NCBI RefSeq assembly: GCF_001583695.1
Contig: NZ_LOBC01000025.1
Span: 1 to 64,000 of the forward strand
Origin: Bacillus wiedmannii
GTDB taxonomy: Bacteria > Bacillota > Bacilli > Bacillales > Bacillaceae_G
Direction: 5' to 3'
DNA length: 64,000 nt
The notes under the pieces were generated by a model. It was given only the letters and a program-made list of their open reading frames with translations, searched no databases and was not told where the DNA came from. This document shows, piece after piece, positions 52,574-61,840 of this stretch (position 1 is its first letter; the number at the start of each line of letters is the position of its first letter). The position numbers and the translations under genes were made by a program.

Positions 52574-53593
52574 CTATCCAAAATAGCGATGATAAATTGT
52601 TTTTGCTTCGCTTATATCTTTCGTTCCATGTACGAGTACACGTCCATCTTTGAAAGCAACTAATCTCTTTTCTTCAACTGAAAATGATAATAAATATGGA
52701 TTTACATTTAAATCATTTACGCGATCTTTCAGCAGCTCTTTGTATCGTTCAAAATCCATTTCTTCTTTATGAGGTGGCCTAATTTGAACTGTATTTCTCC
52801 CGCATAAAACTGCTGTTTTCGATGTGTTTTCTTTATTTAAATACGGGTATATCGCACTCTCTCCGCACGAAGGACAATTATGCTTACGAAGCTTTTGCAC
52901 ATTCATACATGAATATTCATTCTTCCACACATCAAACGACACAAGTCCATCTCGAAGTGATTCATAATCTTCCACTAACAATTTAAGAGCTTCCGTTACT
53001 TGATGAGAAACGACGAGAGATACAGCAGGTGATATAATGCCCGCTGTATCACATGTCGCCCCGCCAAGCGGAATCGATTGTAATAAACAAGATAAACATG
53101 GCGTTTTACTAGGGAGAATTGTGTAAGAAAGGCCGTAACTCCCTACACATGCTCCGTAAATCCATGGAATAGAATGTTTTTGCGCTATATCATTCACAAT
53201 AAAACGTGTTTCGAAATTATCAGTTGCATCAATCATTACATCTACGTTTGTAACAAGCTCTTCTAATTCCTCAGCTGTTACATCTTGAACGAGAGCTTCT
53301 ACTCTTACTTCACTATTAATCTCTTCTAGACGCTTCTTTGCTGCTACAGCCTTCGGAAGATTATTTTCTACATCACTCTCTGCGTACAATTGCTGCCTTT
53401 GTAAATTACTCCAATCGACATAATCCCGGTCTACAATCGTTACTGTACCAACACCTGCTCTTACGAACATCTCTGCATTTGCACTACCTAATGCACCTGC
53501 GCCGATAATAAGCACATGCTTTTCTCTTATCTTTTGCTGGCCTTCTTCCCCAATCGGAGAAAATAATTCTTGGCGAGAATATCGATTATTCAA
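52574..53593 (-). CDS. thiF: ThiF, adenylyltransferase for ThiS
   Basis: This 339-residue E1-like enzyme adenylates the ThiS C-terminus. Motifs are [15 protein letters not shown] (ATP site), [18 protein letters not shown], and zinc-binding pairs CLSC and CPSC. The start overlaps the thiG end by 8 bp. Confidence 0.94.
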   Translation of the reverse strand: MNNRYSRQELFSPIGEEGQQKIREKHVLIIGAGALGSANAEMFVRAGVGTVTIVDRDYVDWSNLQRQQLYAESDVENNLPKAVAAKKRLEEINSEVRVEALVQDVTAEELEELVTNVDVMIDATDNFETRFIVNDIAQKHSIPWIYGACVGSYGLSYTILPSKTPCLSCLLQSIPLGGATCDTAGIISPAVSLVVSHQVTEALKLLVEDYESLRDGLVSFDVWKNEYSCMNVQKLRKHNCPSCGESAIYPYLNKENTSKTAVLCGRNTVQIRPPHKEEMDFERYKELLKDRVNDLNVNPYLLSFSVEEKRLVAFKDGRVLVHGTKDISEAKTIYHRYFG

Positions 53594-54356
53594 CTACGCT
53601 CATTCCTTCTAAAGGACTACTTGCTGTTGCACAACGTTTACGTGCAATACGACCTGCTTCAAATCCTAAACGTCCTGCCTCAATACTTAATTTCATTGCG
53701 GATGCCATTTTAATAGGATCTTTTGCTCCTGACACAGCCGTATTTAATAACACACCATCCGCTCCTAATTCCATCGCGAATGCCGCATCAGCTGGGCTAC
53801 CGATACCAGCGTCAACGATAACTGGTACTGTCGCTTGTTCAATAATAAAGCTTAAATTTAACGGATTTACAATACCAAGCCCTGAACCGATTGGTGATGC
53901 TCCTGGCATAATTGCATGCACGCCTAGTTCTTGTAACTTACGTGCTAATACAACGTCATCAGATGTGTACGGAAGTACGATAAATCCTTCTTCTAGTAAC
54001 ATTTCAGATGCCTTTAACGTCTCTACCGGATCAGGTAATAACGTTCTATCATCACCAATAACTTCAACTTTGATCATGTCGCAAAGCCCTGAAGCTTTTG
54101 CTAATTTTGCAATACGAACAGCCTCTTCAGCATTTTTTGCTCCAGCTGTATTCGGTAATAACGTATATTTTTTTACATCAAGTTTCTCTAATAAATTAGG
54201 CTGCTGTGCATCGAATATATCCATACGACGTACTGCGAACGTTAAAACCTCAGCCTCAGATACATCAATTGCCTTTTGCTGCACATCAAAATCAGGGAAT
54301 TTTCCTGTTCCTAATAAAAGTCTAGAATGAAATGAAAATGGTCCAATGTTTAACAT
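53586..54356 (-). CDS. thiG: ThiG, thiazole synthase
   Basis: This 256-residue TIM-barrel enzyme forms the thiazole phosphate from DXP, dehydroglycine and ThiS thiocarboxylate. Motifs include [35 protein letters not shown] and [17 protein letters not shown]. The ATG at 54356 follows GGAGGCGG and gives the same length as the B. subtilis enzyme. Confidence 0.95.
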   Translation of the reverse strand: MLNIGPFSFHSRLLLGTGKFPDFDVQQKAIDVSEAEVLTFAVRRMDIFDAQQPNLLEKLDVKKYTLLPNTAGAKNAEEAVRIAKLAKASGLCDMIKVEVIGDDRTLLPDPVETLKASEMLLEEGFIVLPYTSDDVVLARKLQELGVHAIMPGASPIGSGLGIVNPLNLSFIIEQATVPVIVDAGIGSPADAAFAMELGADGVLLNTAVSGAKDPIKMASAMKLSIEAGRLGFEAGRIARKRCATASSPLEGMSVVE

Positions 54357-54358
54357 AA

Positions 54359-54562
54359 TCAACCGCCTCCTACGAAAGTTACAATCTCAATTTGGTCTCC
54401 ATCAAAAACAGATGTATCTGTATGATCATCTTTTTGTAAAATATCTTTATTACGCTCTACTACAACAATTCTGTTATCTAACTCTAAATGTGTAAGTAAC
54501 TCAGCTACTGTTTTTACACTCTCTGGCACTTCAATTTGATTACCATTAATTTTTAAATTCAA
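54359..54562 (-). CDS. thiS: ThiS, sulfur carrier
   Basis: This 67-residue ubiquitin-like protein ends with the required GG (TFVGGG). ThiF adenylates this end, which then carries sulfur as a thiocarboxylate to ThiG. It lies 2 bp before thiG. Confidence 0.95.
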   Translation of the reverse strand: MNLKINGNQIEVPESVKTVAELLTHLELDNRIVVVERNKDILQKDDHTDTSVFDGDQIEIVTFVGGG

Positions 54563-54577
54563 ACTTCCATCTCCTTT

Positions 54578-55687
54578 CTAAACTGTTTTAGAAAGCAATG
54601 AATCTAGCAAGTGATTTTCCTGCTTTCCTTCTATTAAATCAGCCATATACTGACCAGAAACAGGACTTAATAAAATACCGTTTCGATAATGCCCCGTACA
54701 AGCATATAAACCTTTTATTTCTTCATGCTCTCCCATATAAGGAGCTTCGTGATTTGATTGTGGCCTTAATCCTGCCCATGTGCTTTCCCACTCTGCTTCT
54801 TTTAAAGCCGGCAATATTGTATAAGCACGCTCTAATATAGAAGTAATACTTTCTGGTTGCACAGTTTTATTAAACGTATGAGGCTTCATCGTTGCTCCAA
54901 TTACGTAACGTCCACCGCGCTTTGGTGCAATGTAAAATCTTTCTTGGAAAATAGGTGCCTTTAAAAGTGGTTTTCTACTTCTTACCGCTACTACTTCTCC
55001 TTTAACTGGATATGTACCCCATTCTCGGTGAAAATGCGCTAGTAGCTTCGTGCTCCATGAACCACCCGCAATCACAACTTTTTCGCATGTGATAATACCT
55101 TCGCTCGTCATAATTCCAGTCACTTTATTATTTTCAATACGAATATCAAACACTTCTGTCTGTTCATATATATCAGCACCCGAAAATGATGCGGAATGTG
55201 CGAAGGCTTTCGTAAGCTCTGGTGCAATAACATGACCATCTTTTGGATAATATACAGCACCTATAATTGACTCAGATAGAAATGGCTCTTTCTCTCGTAA
55301 ACGATCTCCTGTTAGAAAATAAGAATCTTCACCTGTTTTCTGCTGCCAATCCATAATGTGAAGAATTCTTTCCTTCTCATCTTCATTTTGGGCAATACGA
55401 TAAATGCCTTTTTCTTCATACCCAATATCGATGCCTGTTTTTTCACGTAAAACTTCTGCAAGTTGTGGAAATATAGCACGGCTTTCTCTAGCAAGTTCAA
55501 ATAGTGGGTCATATGCATCCCATTCTGCCTGAACCCCAAGTAAACCAGCAGCCGCTTTCGAGGCTTCAGATGCAATTCTTTGCTTCTCTACAATCGCTAC
55601 TTTATGCCCTCGTTCTGCTAGAAAATGTGCAACTGAACTACCAATTACACCTCCGCCAATTATCGCTACATCATACTTCTTACACAT
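54578..55687 (-). CDS. thiO: ThiO, glycine oxidase
   Basis: This 369-residue FAD enzyme oxidises glycine to dehydroglycine for thiazole synthesis. The N-terminal FAD site is VAIIGGGVIGSSVAHFLAE, and the C-terminal part has GLRPQSNHEAPYMG and TGHYRNGILLSP. It overlaps tenI by 8 bp. Confidence 0.94.
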   Translation of the reverse strand: MCKKYDVAIIGGGVIGSSVAHFLAERGHKVAIVEKQRIASEASKAAAGLLGVQAEWDAYDPLFELARESRAIFPQLAEVLREKTGIDIGYEEKGIYRIAQNEDEKERILHIMDWQQKTGEDSYFLTGDRLREKEPFLSESIIGAVYYPKDGHVIAPELTKAFAHSASFSGADIYEQTEVFDIRIENNKVTGIMTSEGIITCEKVVIAGGSWSTKLLAHFHREWGTYPVKGEVVAVRSRKPLLKAPIFQERFYIAPKRGGRYVIGATMKPHTFNKTVQPESITSILERAYTILPALKEAEWESTWAGLRPQSNHEAPYMGEHEEIKGLYACTGHYRNGILLSPVSGQYMADLIEGKQENHLLDSLLSKTV

Positions 55688-56300
55688 GTTTTTCCGCCCA
55701 CTTTCTTATTGATTCCTTATAAGATTTCGCTTTGCTATACGGGTTACTACTGCTTATAATCCCAGACATAACCGCAATACCACTGACACCGTTAGTAAGA
55801 ACATCCCCTGTGTTTTCCGTGGTGATTCCTCCAATTGCTGTAATCGGTATGGATAAACACTTTGCAATGTCTGAAACTTCTTCAAGCCCTCTCGCTGGCA
55901 CACCTTTTTTACAATCTGTCGGAAATACATGACCATAGACGAGTGAATCCGCTCCATTCTTAAATGCATCGATCGCCTCTTCTAAAGAATGCACAGAATA
56001 ACCGACATGCAAATAAGAAAACTTTTCTTTCACTGACCTTACATCTGCGCTTCGATATCCTAGCTGCACGCGCGGAATGTTTAATAAAATAGCAATATCA
56101 ATTCGATCATTTATTACTATCTTCGATGCCGGAAAGCCTTTCTTCAAAAGACCTTCCACACCTTCATACAATTCCTTCGTACTTTTCTCACGCTCACGAA
56201 TATGCAAATAATCAATCTCACTCTCAATTTGCATTGCTACATTCACTAGCTCTTCGAATGACATGTGACCATTTGAGATTACATGAAGCTCATTTTTCAT
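55680..56300 (-). CDS. tenI: TenI, thiazole tautomerase
   Basis: This 206-residue ThiE-like barrel isomerises the thiazole phosphate to its aromatic form. Seen are YLHIREREKS, VIVNDR-like KIVINDRIDIA, QLGYRSADV and AIGGITTENTGDVL. It lacks typical ThiE pyrophosphate-binding residues, as in TenI. The second in-frame ATG (56300) is 7 bases from AGGCG and gives the usual length. Confidence 0.9.
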   Translation of the reverse strand: MKNELHVISNGHMSFEELVNVAMQIESEIDYLHIREREKSTKELYEGVEGLLKKGFPASKIVINDRIDIAILLNIPRVQLGYRSADVRSVKEKFSYLHVGYSVHSLEEAIDAFKNGADSLVYGHVFPTDCKKGVPARGLEEVSDIAKCLSIPITAIGGITTENTGDVLTNGVSGIAVMSGIISSSNPYSKAKSYKESIRKWAEKHV

Positions 56301-56310
56301 ATTCATTCGC

Positions 56311-57312
56311 CTACTTTAAAATGTTTTCGAATAATTCCTCAGCCGGAACGATTTCTTTCGTCATTCCTTTATCTTTCAGCCATTTATTTTGTTTCTCCCA
56401 TGACTCTTTTGAATCTGATAAGAATGGCTCATCTTTCGTTTCCATCTTCTCTAATAAAATTTTCATACTTTCTTTTTCAACTTCTGGTACAAGCGGGAAG
56501 TTTTCTTTTTCTTGATGATTTAATAAAATATTTAATGCTTCATCCGGATTTTTCTTCATGAAATCATAGCCTTTTTTCGTACCACGTAAGAAGGCTTGCA
56601 ACGCTTCTTTATCTTTTTTCAACGTTTTATCACCTGTTACAAATACAAGCTCATGATAGTTTGGTACACCGTAATCAGCTGGATTAAAGTATGCTGGTTC
56701 ATGACCTTCATGGCGCATAACAGGTACTTCATGGTTAATGTATGCCCCTGTTACCGCATCCACTTTTTTCGTAATTAGTGCCGGTACTAAATCAAAGCCA
56801 ACATCGACTACTTTCACTGTATCTGGATTACCACCAGCTTCTTTTACCATCGTTTTTAAATACATCTCACTTAAAGGTGTTCCAGAATATCCAACTGTTT
56901 TCCTCTCTAAATCTTTTGGCGATTGAATGCCTGCTGATTTCAGCGATACAACATGATTTAATGGCGAACGTACGACAGCTCCAATTGATTTCACTGGAAT
57001 TTGTTCATTTGCTTTTGCCATGACAACATCTGGCTGATAATATAAGCCAACCGTTACCTTTCCTGCAGCTGCTAAAGTTAATGGATCAGTCGGATTAGAA
57101 GGGAATTTAATATTCACCTTTACTCCTTCTTCTTTAAAGTAGCCTTTTTCAATCGCCGCATAAATAAAGCTATGTACCGCATTTGGGTACCAATCAAGCA
57201 TGACCGTTATTTCTTTTTCTTTTTTATTCTTATCTGATGCCGAATTACTAGAACATCCAGCGATCATTGCAACTAATAATGTAAACACAAAGATGCGTTT
57301 TAAAAATTTCAT
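56311..57312 (-). CDS. thiY: ThiY, pyrimidine-precursor-binding lipoprotein
   Basis: This 333-residue lipoprotein has lipobox LVAMIAGC and an NMT1/THI5-like fold (MLDWYPNAVHSFIYAAIEKGY quoted in part). It binds formylaminopyrimidine-type thiamine breakdown products for import by ThiXYZ. The ATG at 57312 follows TTGGAGG and overlaps the thiX stop by 4 bases. Confidence 0.92.
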   Translation of the reverse strand: MKFLKRIFVFTLLVAMIAGCSSNSASDKNKKEKEITVMLDWYPNAVHSFIYAAIEKGYFKEEGVKVNIKFPSNPTDPLTLAAAGKVTVGLYYQPDVVMAKANEQIPVKSIGAVVRSPLNHVVSLKSAGIQSPKDLERKTVGYSGTPLSEMYLKTMVKEAGGNPDTVKVVDVGFDLVPALITKKVDAVTGAYINHEVPVMRHEGHEPAYFNPADYGVPNYHELVFVTGDKTLKKDKEALQAFLRGTKKGYDFMKKNPDEALNILLNHQEKENFPLVPEVEKESMKILLEKMETKDEPFLSDSKESWEKQNKWLKDKGMTKEIVPAEELFENILK

Positions 57313-58064
57313 GAATGCTTCCTCCAACTAATAAATTTCTTTTCTAAAATCGAAATAAGGACAACAAAGAAAATAGCTAATAATGATAACAATACAACGG
57401 GGGCAAATACACCCGCTCCGTCTAATTGCGTCATCATTCTTTTACTGAAATATCCTAGCCCAGCTTGTGCACCGAGCCATTCACCAATTGCCGCCCCAAT
57501 CACACTAAGCGGAACTGCAATTTTTAAAGCTGAGAAAAAATAAGGAAGAGCAGATGGTAACTTTAATTTAAGAAAAATATCTTTTTTCGTTGCTCCATAC
57601 GTAACTAAGAGCTCCTCCCATTCTTTTTTTGTACTACGTAGTCCATCATACGTATTGACCGCAATTGGGAAAAACGTAATTAAAACCGTGACAACAACCT
57701 TACTCCAGATCGTATATCCAAACCATAAAACGAAGAGCGGAGCAAGCGCTGTAATCGGAATCGTTTGTGAGGCAACTAATAATGGATAAAATGCTCTCTC
57801 CATCCAATTACTCGCATTCATTAATATTGCTAGCCCTACCCCAAGTACGATAGAAATAGCCACCCCTATTAAAACGACGTATAATGTTGCCGGCAAATGA
57901 ACTGTAAATAATATATCTTTTAGTTGCCATATCTTCATTACAATTGCAGACGGTGACGGTAAAATGTACATCTCATCTACAATTCTTGCGCCTATTTCCC
58001 ACATGACAAGTAAAACACTAGAAAGTGTAAGGGCAGGTAATAGTTCCTTCAACCGGTTCATCAT
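57309..58064 (-). CDS. thiX: ThiX, ABC permease
   Basis: This 251-residue permease has about six helices and the inner-membrane loop VTYGATKKDIFLKLKLPSALP that contacts the ATPase. It imports pyrimidine precursors with ThiY and ThiZ. Its ATG overlaps the thiZ stop (ATGA). Confidence 0.92.
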   Translation of the reverse strand: MMNRLKELLPALTLSSVLLVMWEIGARIVDEMYILPSPSAIVMKIWQLKDILFTVHLPATLYVVLIGVAISIVLGVGLAILMNASNWMERAFYPLLVASQTIPITALAPLFVLWFGYTIWSKVVVTVLITFFPIAVNTYDGLRSTKKEWEELLVTYGATKKDIFLKLKLPSALPYFFSALKIAVPLSVIGAAIGEWLGAQAGLGYFSKRMMTQLDGAGVFAPVVLLSLLAIFFVVLISILEKKFISWRKHS

Positions 58065-58810
58065 ACGAGTACCTGCCTTTGTAACATACTAAGAAGCTCA
58101 TCTTTAAGCGCTAACACTTCAGGCTTATACAAATCTTTTCTTGTCCGATTACGATCAAGCGGTACAATCCTCTCGGTTAAAGTAGTTATCGGTTGATTTT
58201 CTACAACGAAAATTCGATTAGAAAGAAACAATGCTTCTTCCACATCATGAGTGATAAATAAAATTGTTTTTTCCCACTCTTTCCATTGTTCAAACAGCCA
58301 TTCTTGCAAAGATGCCTTCGTTAACGCATCCAACGCGCTAAACGGTTCATCTAACAGCAATATCTCCCCGCCTGTTAATAAAGTTCGAATAAAAGATACG
58401 CGTTGTCTCATACCACCAGATAAATCTTTCGGATATTTTGTCTCATACCCTTGTAAGCCAAATTTATGTAACAGTTCCTTTGCCTTTATTTGTGCTTCTT
58501 TCTTCTGTACACCTTGGCACTCTAGCGGCAGGGCAGCATTCTCAATAATCGTTCTCCATGGCAGGAGCATATCTTTTTGGGGCATATACCCTACAGGATG
58601 GCTCTTTGTTTCTGTCAGCTCTATCTGTCCCGTACTTGTTTCTTCTAAACCTGTAATAAGGCGAAATAAAGTACTTTTCCCGCATCCACTCGGTCCGATA
58701 ATACTTACAAACTCTTTATCTTGTATAGAAGCATTTAATTCATTGATGATTGGTTTCTCATCATAATGAAAAGAAACATTATGAAACTGTAGTATGTTCT
58801 TGCTCCTCAA
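58061..58810 (-). CDS. thiZ: ThiZ, ABC ATPase
   Basis: This 249-residue ATPase has Walker A IGPSGCGKST, LSGGMRQRVSFIRTLL, Walker B ILLLDEPFSALD and ITHDVEEA. The likely start is the TTG at 58810, preceded by GTGGGGA and overlapping tenA by 32 bp. A longer open frame with an ATG at 58858 lies wholly within tenA and has no ribosome-binding site. Confidence 0.88.
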   Translation of the reverse strand: MRSKNILQFHNVSFHYDEKPIINELNASIQDKEFVSIIGPSGCGKSTLFRLITGLEETSTGQIELTETKSHPVGYMPQKDMLLPWRTIIENAALPLECQGVQKKEAQIKAKELLHKFGLQGYETKYPKDLSGGMRQRVSFIRTLLTGGEILLLDEPFSALDALTKASLQEWLFEQWKEWEKTILFITHDVEEALFLSNRIFVVENQPITTLTERIVPLDRNRTRKDLYKPEVLALKDELLSMLQRQVLV

Positions 58811-59474
58811 ATCCCCACATCTCCTTACGATAGGACATATCCCAGAATAAATATTCAAATCGACTGGAATATAGGAAAATCTCCTCTAATCGATCTAGCT
58901 CTTTGTCAGACTTTCCAACTGCCATTTCATTTAATAAATCGATTAACCAAATACAAAGGCTACCGTATTCTTCCGAACTATATCCTTGAATCCACTCACC
59001 AAAGAACTCATGATCTCTTGCTCCAGGAATATCGTTTAAACGCTTTCCAATTTCCCAGTAGCTCCACATACATGGAAGAAGTGCTGCTATTAATTCCGCA
59101 AGTGTGCCATTTTGAGATACAGACAGCATGTAATTTGTATAGGCTAAATTTTTAGCAGATGGTTTTGCAGATTCTATCTCCTCTATAGAAATACCAAGTC
59201 TTTTTGCATATTGTTTATGGATCGTCATTTCTCCATTTAATATGCCATCAATTTGTTCAGCAAATTTCCCCATTACTTGTGGATTCGTTGCTTTTACAAC
59301 ACCAATCGCATATAGCTTTGCATAATCTAACAAATATAAATAATCTTGAATAATATAATACTGAAACTTATCTTTTTCTAATGTGCCATCTCCCATACCT
59401 ACTACAAACGGATGATTATGACTCATCTCCCAAACTGGTTGTACAGTTTCTAATAATCTATCGCAAAATTTCAT
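58779..59474 (-). CDS. tenA: TenA, aminopyrimidine aminohydrolase
   Basis: This 231-residue all-helical thiaminase II-type enzyme hydrolyses aminopyrimidine to HMP, completing thiamine salvage. The catalytic Cys is in ALLPCMWSYWEIG (about residue 134), and Glu near the C-terminus (FEYLFWDMSY region) completes the site. It is the first gene after the riboswitches. The ATG at 59474 follows AAAGGGG. Confidence 0.94.
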   Translation of the reverse strand: MKFCDRLLETVQPVWEMSHNHPFVVGMGDGTLEKDKFQYYIIQDYLYLLDYAKLYAIGVVKATNPQVMGKFAEQIDGILNGEMTIHKQYAKRLGISIEEIESAKPSAKNLAYTNYMLSVSQNGTLAELIAALLPCMWSYWEIGKRLNDIPGARDHEFFGEWIQGYSSEEYGSLCIWLIDLLNEMAVGKSDKELDRLEEIFLYSSRFEYLFWDMSYRKEMWGFEEQEHTTVS

Positions 59475-59507
59475 TTCGCTATCCCCTTTCAATTTATATA
59501 TCTAAAT

Positions 59508-59536
59508 AAAAAACCACTTCTAAATAAGAAGTGGTT
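59508..59536 (-). terminator. Terminator controlled by TPP riboswitch 2 (tenA-proximal)
   Basis: On the minus strand, AACCACTTCT / AGAAGTGGTT is followed by TTTTATTT, 30 bases after the proximal aptamer. Confidence 0.88.
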
Positions 59537-59561
59537 ACAGCAAATAAAATTATAATTTATT

Positions 59562-59660
59562 CGTTGCTCCACTTCCCTTCGCTAGTATTACCTAGATCAG
59601 GTCTGTAAGGGTTAAGGATTATTCCTCTCTCAGCACAACAAGCACCCCTAGTGGTTTCAA
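59562..59660 (-). promoter_or_regulatory. TPP riboswitch 2 (tenA-proximal)
   Basis: The minus-strand RNA has the THI-box blocks CTAGGGGTGCT, GCTGAGAGAGG, CCCTTACAGACCTGATCTAGG, GTAATACTAGCGAAGGGAAG. TPP binding favours the terminator that follows. Confidence 0.95.
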
Positions 59661-59676
59661 TATGAAATTTTCAAAC

Positions 59677-59711
59677 AAAAAAGCCCCGTTTCTATACGCA
59701 AAGAAACGGGG
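59677..59711 (-). terminator. Terminator controlled by TPP riboswitch 1 (distal)
   Basis: On the minus strand, CCCCGTTTCT / AGAAACGGGG is followed by CTTTTTTG, between the two aptamers. Confidence 0.9.
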
Positions 59712-59721
59712 ACTCATTATT

Positions 59722-59830
59722 AGTGTCCGTATTGCTTCCCTACGCTAGCATAATCTAGATCAGGTAATGAAAAGGATCAAAGGCTTACGGCCTACTCTCA
59801 GCTGGCAACACCAGCTCTCCTAGCAAACTA
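59722..59830 (-). promoter_or_regulatory. TPP riboswitch 1 (distal)
   Basis: The minus-strand RNA has GCTAGGAGAGCTGGTG, CTGAGAGTAGGC, TTACCTGATCTAGATTATGC and TAGCGTAGGGAAGC, a second complete THI-box with a longer P3-type helix. Together with riboswitch 2 it forms a tandem two-terminator control. Confidence 0.94.
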
Positions 59831-60100
59831 TGAAATTAACACTGTCAGTATAACACCGTAATAAGACATCATCAACTATTTTAATTTTCTCAATTGTCAA
59901 CAAAATAACAAAACTATATAATACTTATATTCTATGTTAGAAATTATTATCCTAATTAATTGGATAATAAGGAATCATTATCCTCAAAAAATTTATTTTT
60001 ATATTGATTTCATATTACATTTATGTGAATACACCCACTATATTATATCTTTATACTATAATAAAATTACAACTATACAACTAGAGGAGGTCTCTATTAT
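59831..60100. promoter_or_regulatory. Divergent promoter region between thi operon and M23 peptidase gene
   Basis: No gene is seen. ATTATCC occurs at 59946-59952, is mirrored by GGATAAT (59962-59968), and recurs at about 59976, which suggests a repressor site. AGGAGG of the peptidase gene is at about 60083. Confidence 0.4.
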
Positions 60101-61255
60101 ATGAATATGAAAGCTACTGCTTTAACAGCAACTACTGTCGCAATTGCCTCTTTACTTCCTTCTATGGGAGAAACAAATGTACAAACAGCCAACGCTGAAC
60201 AATTATCTAATGTGAAAACTGGATATGTCAAAGTCGATCAAGCAGCCTTACATACAAAAGATAACGCAAATAGCTCATCAATTGATACAATTCGCTTTAA
60301 TACGAAAGTAAACATACTTGAAACAACTAATGGCTGGTATAAAGTATCTGTTAATAATAAAGTAGGTTACGTACAAAAAGATGCTATTCTACTAAAAAAC
60401 AAACTTCAATCTAATAATCAATACATCGTTAATGCCAATGCATTAAACGTTCGTTCTGAACCTAATTTAGAATCTTCAATTTTAGATGTATTACCAAATG
60501 GAAAATTCGTTACCATTCAAGAAGAACAAGGCGAGTGGTATAAAATTTTACATAATGGCAAAACAGGTTACGTACAAAAAGCATTCGTGTCTAATGGTTC
60601 ACAACCTTTAGTAAAAGGCATCACAGTTCAAAATAATACGAAATACACAGTTGCAACACCTAAACTTAATGTACGTGGCAACGCTAGTACAAGTAGTGCA
60701 CTACTTGGTTCATTACAAAATGGTACACAAATACAAGTAGTGGAAACTGTAGGAACTTGGTATAAAATTCGTTTTGGCACAGGATACGGATACGTAGCAA
60801 AACATTATGTGATGCAAAATCAATCACAAGCTCAAACGGCTCAAACTACTTCCATTCCAGCAGTTTTCAAATTCCCTACTCAAGGAAGAATTAGCTCAAC
60901 CTTTGATATACGCTGGGAACAAATGCATTATGGTATAGATATTGCAGCTCAAGGTAATGTCTCTATCCAGGCGGCGGCTGCAGGTAAAGTTGTGAAATCA
61001 TATTATTCAGCTAGCTATGGCAATGTTGTGTTCATCGCCCATCAAATAAACGGGAAATTATATACGACAGTCTATGCTCACATGAAAGATCGCACTGTAC
61101 AAGCTGGTGATCAAGTACAAGCTGGACAATTAGTAGGTCATATGGGCAACACAGGTCATTCATACGGGCAACATCTTCATTTTGAGTTACACAATGGAGA
61201 ATGGAATTTTGAAAAAACAAATGCAGTAAACCCACTGCCATATTTAGTTAGGTAA
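60101..61255 (+). CDS. Secreted SH3b / M23 peptidase
   Basis: This 384-residue wall hydrolase has a signal peptide (about 1-32) and three SH3b domains (about 38-98, 105-168 and 180-242; each with a GWYKV / GYVQK-type pattern). The C-terminal M23 (LytM-type) endopeptidase domain has zinc ligands in HYGIDIA and HLHFELH. It cleaves peptide crossbridges in peptidoglycan. Two small membrane-protein genes follow closely and may be co-transcribed. Confidence 0.92.
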   Translation: MNMKATALTATTVAIASLLPSMGETNVQTANAEQLSNVKTGYVKVDQAALHTKDNANSSSIDTIRFNTKVNILETTNGWYKVSVNNKVGYVQKDAILLKNKLQSNNQYIVNANALNVRSEPNLESSILDVLPNGKFVTIQEEQGEWYKILHNGKTGYVQKAFVSNGSQPLVKGITVQNNTKYTVATPKLNVRGNASTSSALLGSLQNGTQIQVVETVGTWYKIRFGTGYGYVAKHYVMQNQSQAQTAQTTSIPAVFKFPTQGRISSTFDIRWEQMHYGIDIAAQGNVSIQAAAAGKVVKSYYSASYGNVVFIAHQINGKLYTTVYAHMKDRTVQAGDQVQAGQLVGHMGNTGHSYGQHLHFELHNGEWNFEKTNAVNPLPYLVR

Positions 61256-61260
61256 ATTGT

Positions 61261-61599
61261 ATGCAACGCAATATCAATATACCTCTCTTAATTGAATATT
61301 TAGCCTTTTTAGGTTTAATCTGTTGTTTAATCATTTACAATACAAACACTGTATTTTTATCTATTATCATTGCTTTTGTGGCTTTAGAAATTATGATGGA
61401 ATCCTTTCAAGTACAACTAAAACAAAAAATTGCCCATATATATAATGCCATCTTTCTATTAAGTGCCCTAATAACAAATATTATTAGTATTGGTTTTTAT
61501 TTATCTACCGTATTTCCTGTATTCTTTATGGCTGTTTTATTATTCATAGCTAGATACATTCATGTCCCTACTAACAAAAAACACGAACAAAAAGCTTAG
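61261..61599 (+). CDS. Hypothetical four-helix membrane protein
   Basis: This 112-residue protein is hydrophobic throughout, with about four segments and a basic tail (HVPTNKKHEQKA). It begins 5 bp after the peptidase stop and has no clear ribosome-binding site of its own, so coupled translation is likely. Family unknown. Confidence 0.65.
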   Translation: MQRNINIPLLIEYLAFLGLICCLIIYNTNTVFLSIIIAFVALEIMMESFQVQLKQKIAHIYNAIFLLSALITNIISIGFYLSTVFPVFFMAVLLFIARYIHVPTNKKHEQKA

Positions 61600-61613
61600 A
61601 AAGAGGAGACACT

Positions 61614-61769
61614 GTGTACCGATCTTTCAAAGATAATCCGCTAAAATATATATTGAATTTATACACAAAAATAAATACTTTTTTTGGTATACAAGGAAGT
61701 AATACGGCACAATTTCTCCTTTATGGAATGTTATTTCTCGTCTTAATTGCGTTCTCCTTGCTTTACTAA
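61614..61769 (+). CDS. 51-residue single-helix protein
   Basis: A GTG at 61614, preceded by AAGAGGAGAC, opens a frame that ends at TAA 61767-61769. The product has a polar N-terminal half (FKDNPLKYILNLYTKINTFF) with FGIQGSNTA, and a C-terminal helix (LLYGMLFLVLIAFSLLY). It is 14 bp after the four-helix protein gene and directly before a terminator. This favours a real third gene of the operon. Family unknown. Confidence 0.7.
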   Translation: MYRSFKDNPLKYILNLYTKINTFFGIQGSNTAQFLLYGMLFLVLIAFSLLY

Positions 61770-61772
61770 TAA

Positions 61773-61806
61773 AAAAAGGATCTCACATAAACTTGAGATC
61801 CTTTTT
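61773..61806 (+). terminator. Terminator after the peptidase operon
   Basis: The hairpin AAAGGATCTCA / TGAGATCCTTT is followed by TTAATT; it also reads on the minus strand. Confidence 0.88.
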
Positions 61807-61840
61807 AATTTATATAAATTTTTTATATAGAAAATGCTTT

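Noticed and set aside
58811-58858. N-terminal extension of ThiZ from the ATG at 58858
   Set aside because: The extra residues lie inside tenA, have no similarity to ABC ATPases and no ribosome-binding site; the TTG at 58810 is better supported.
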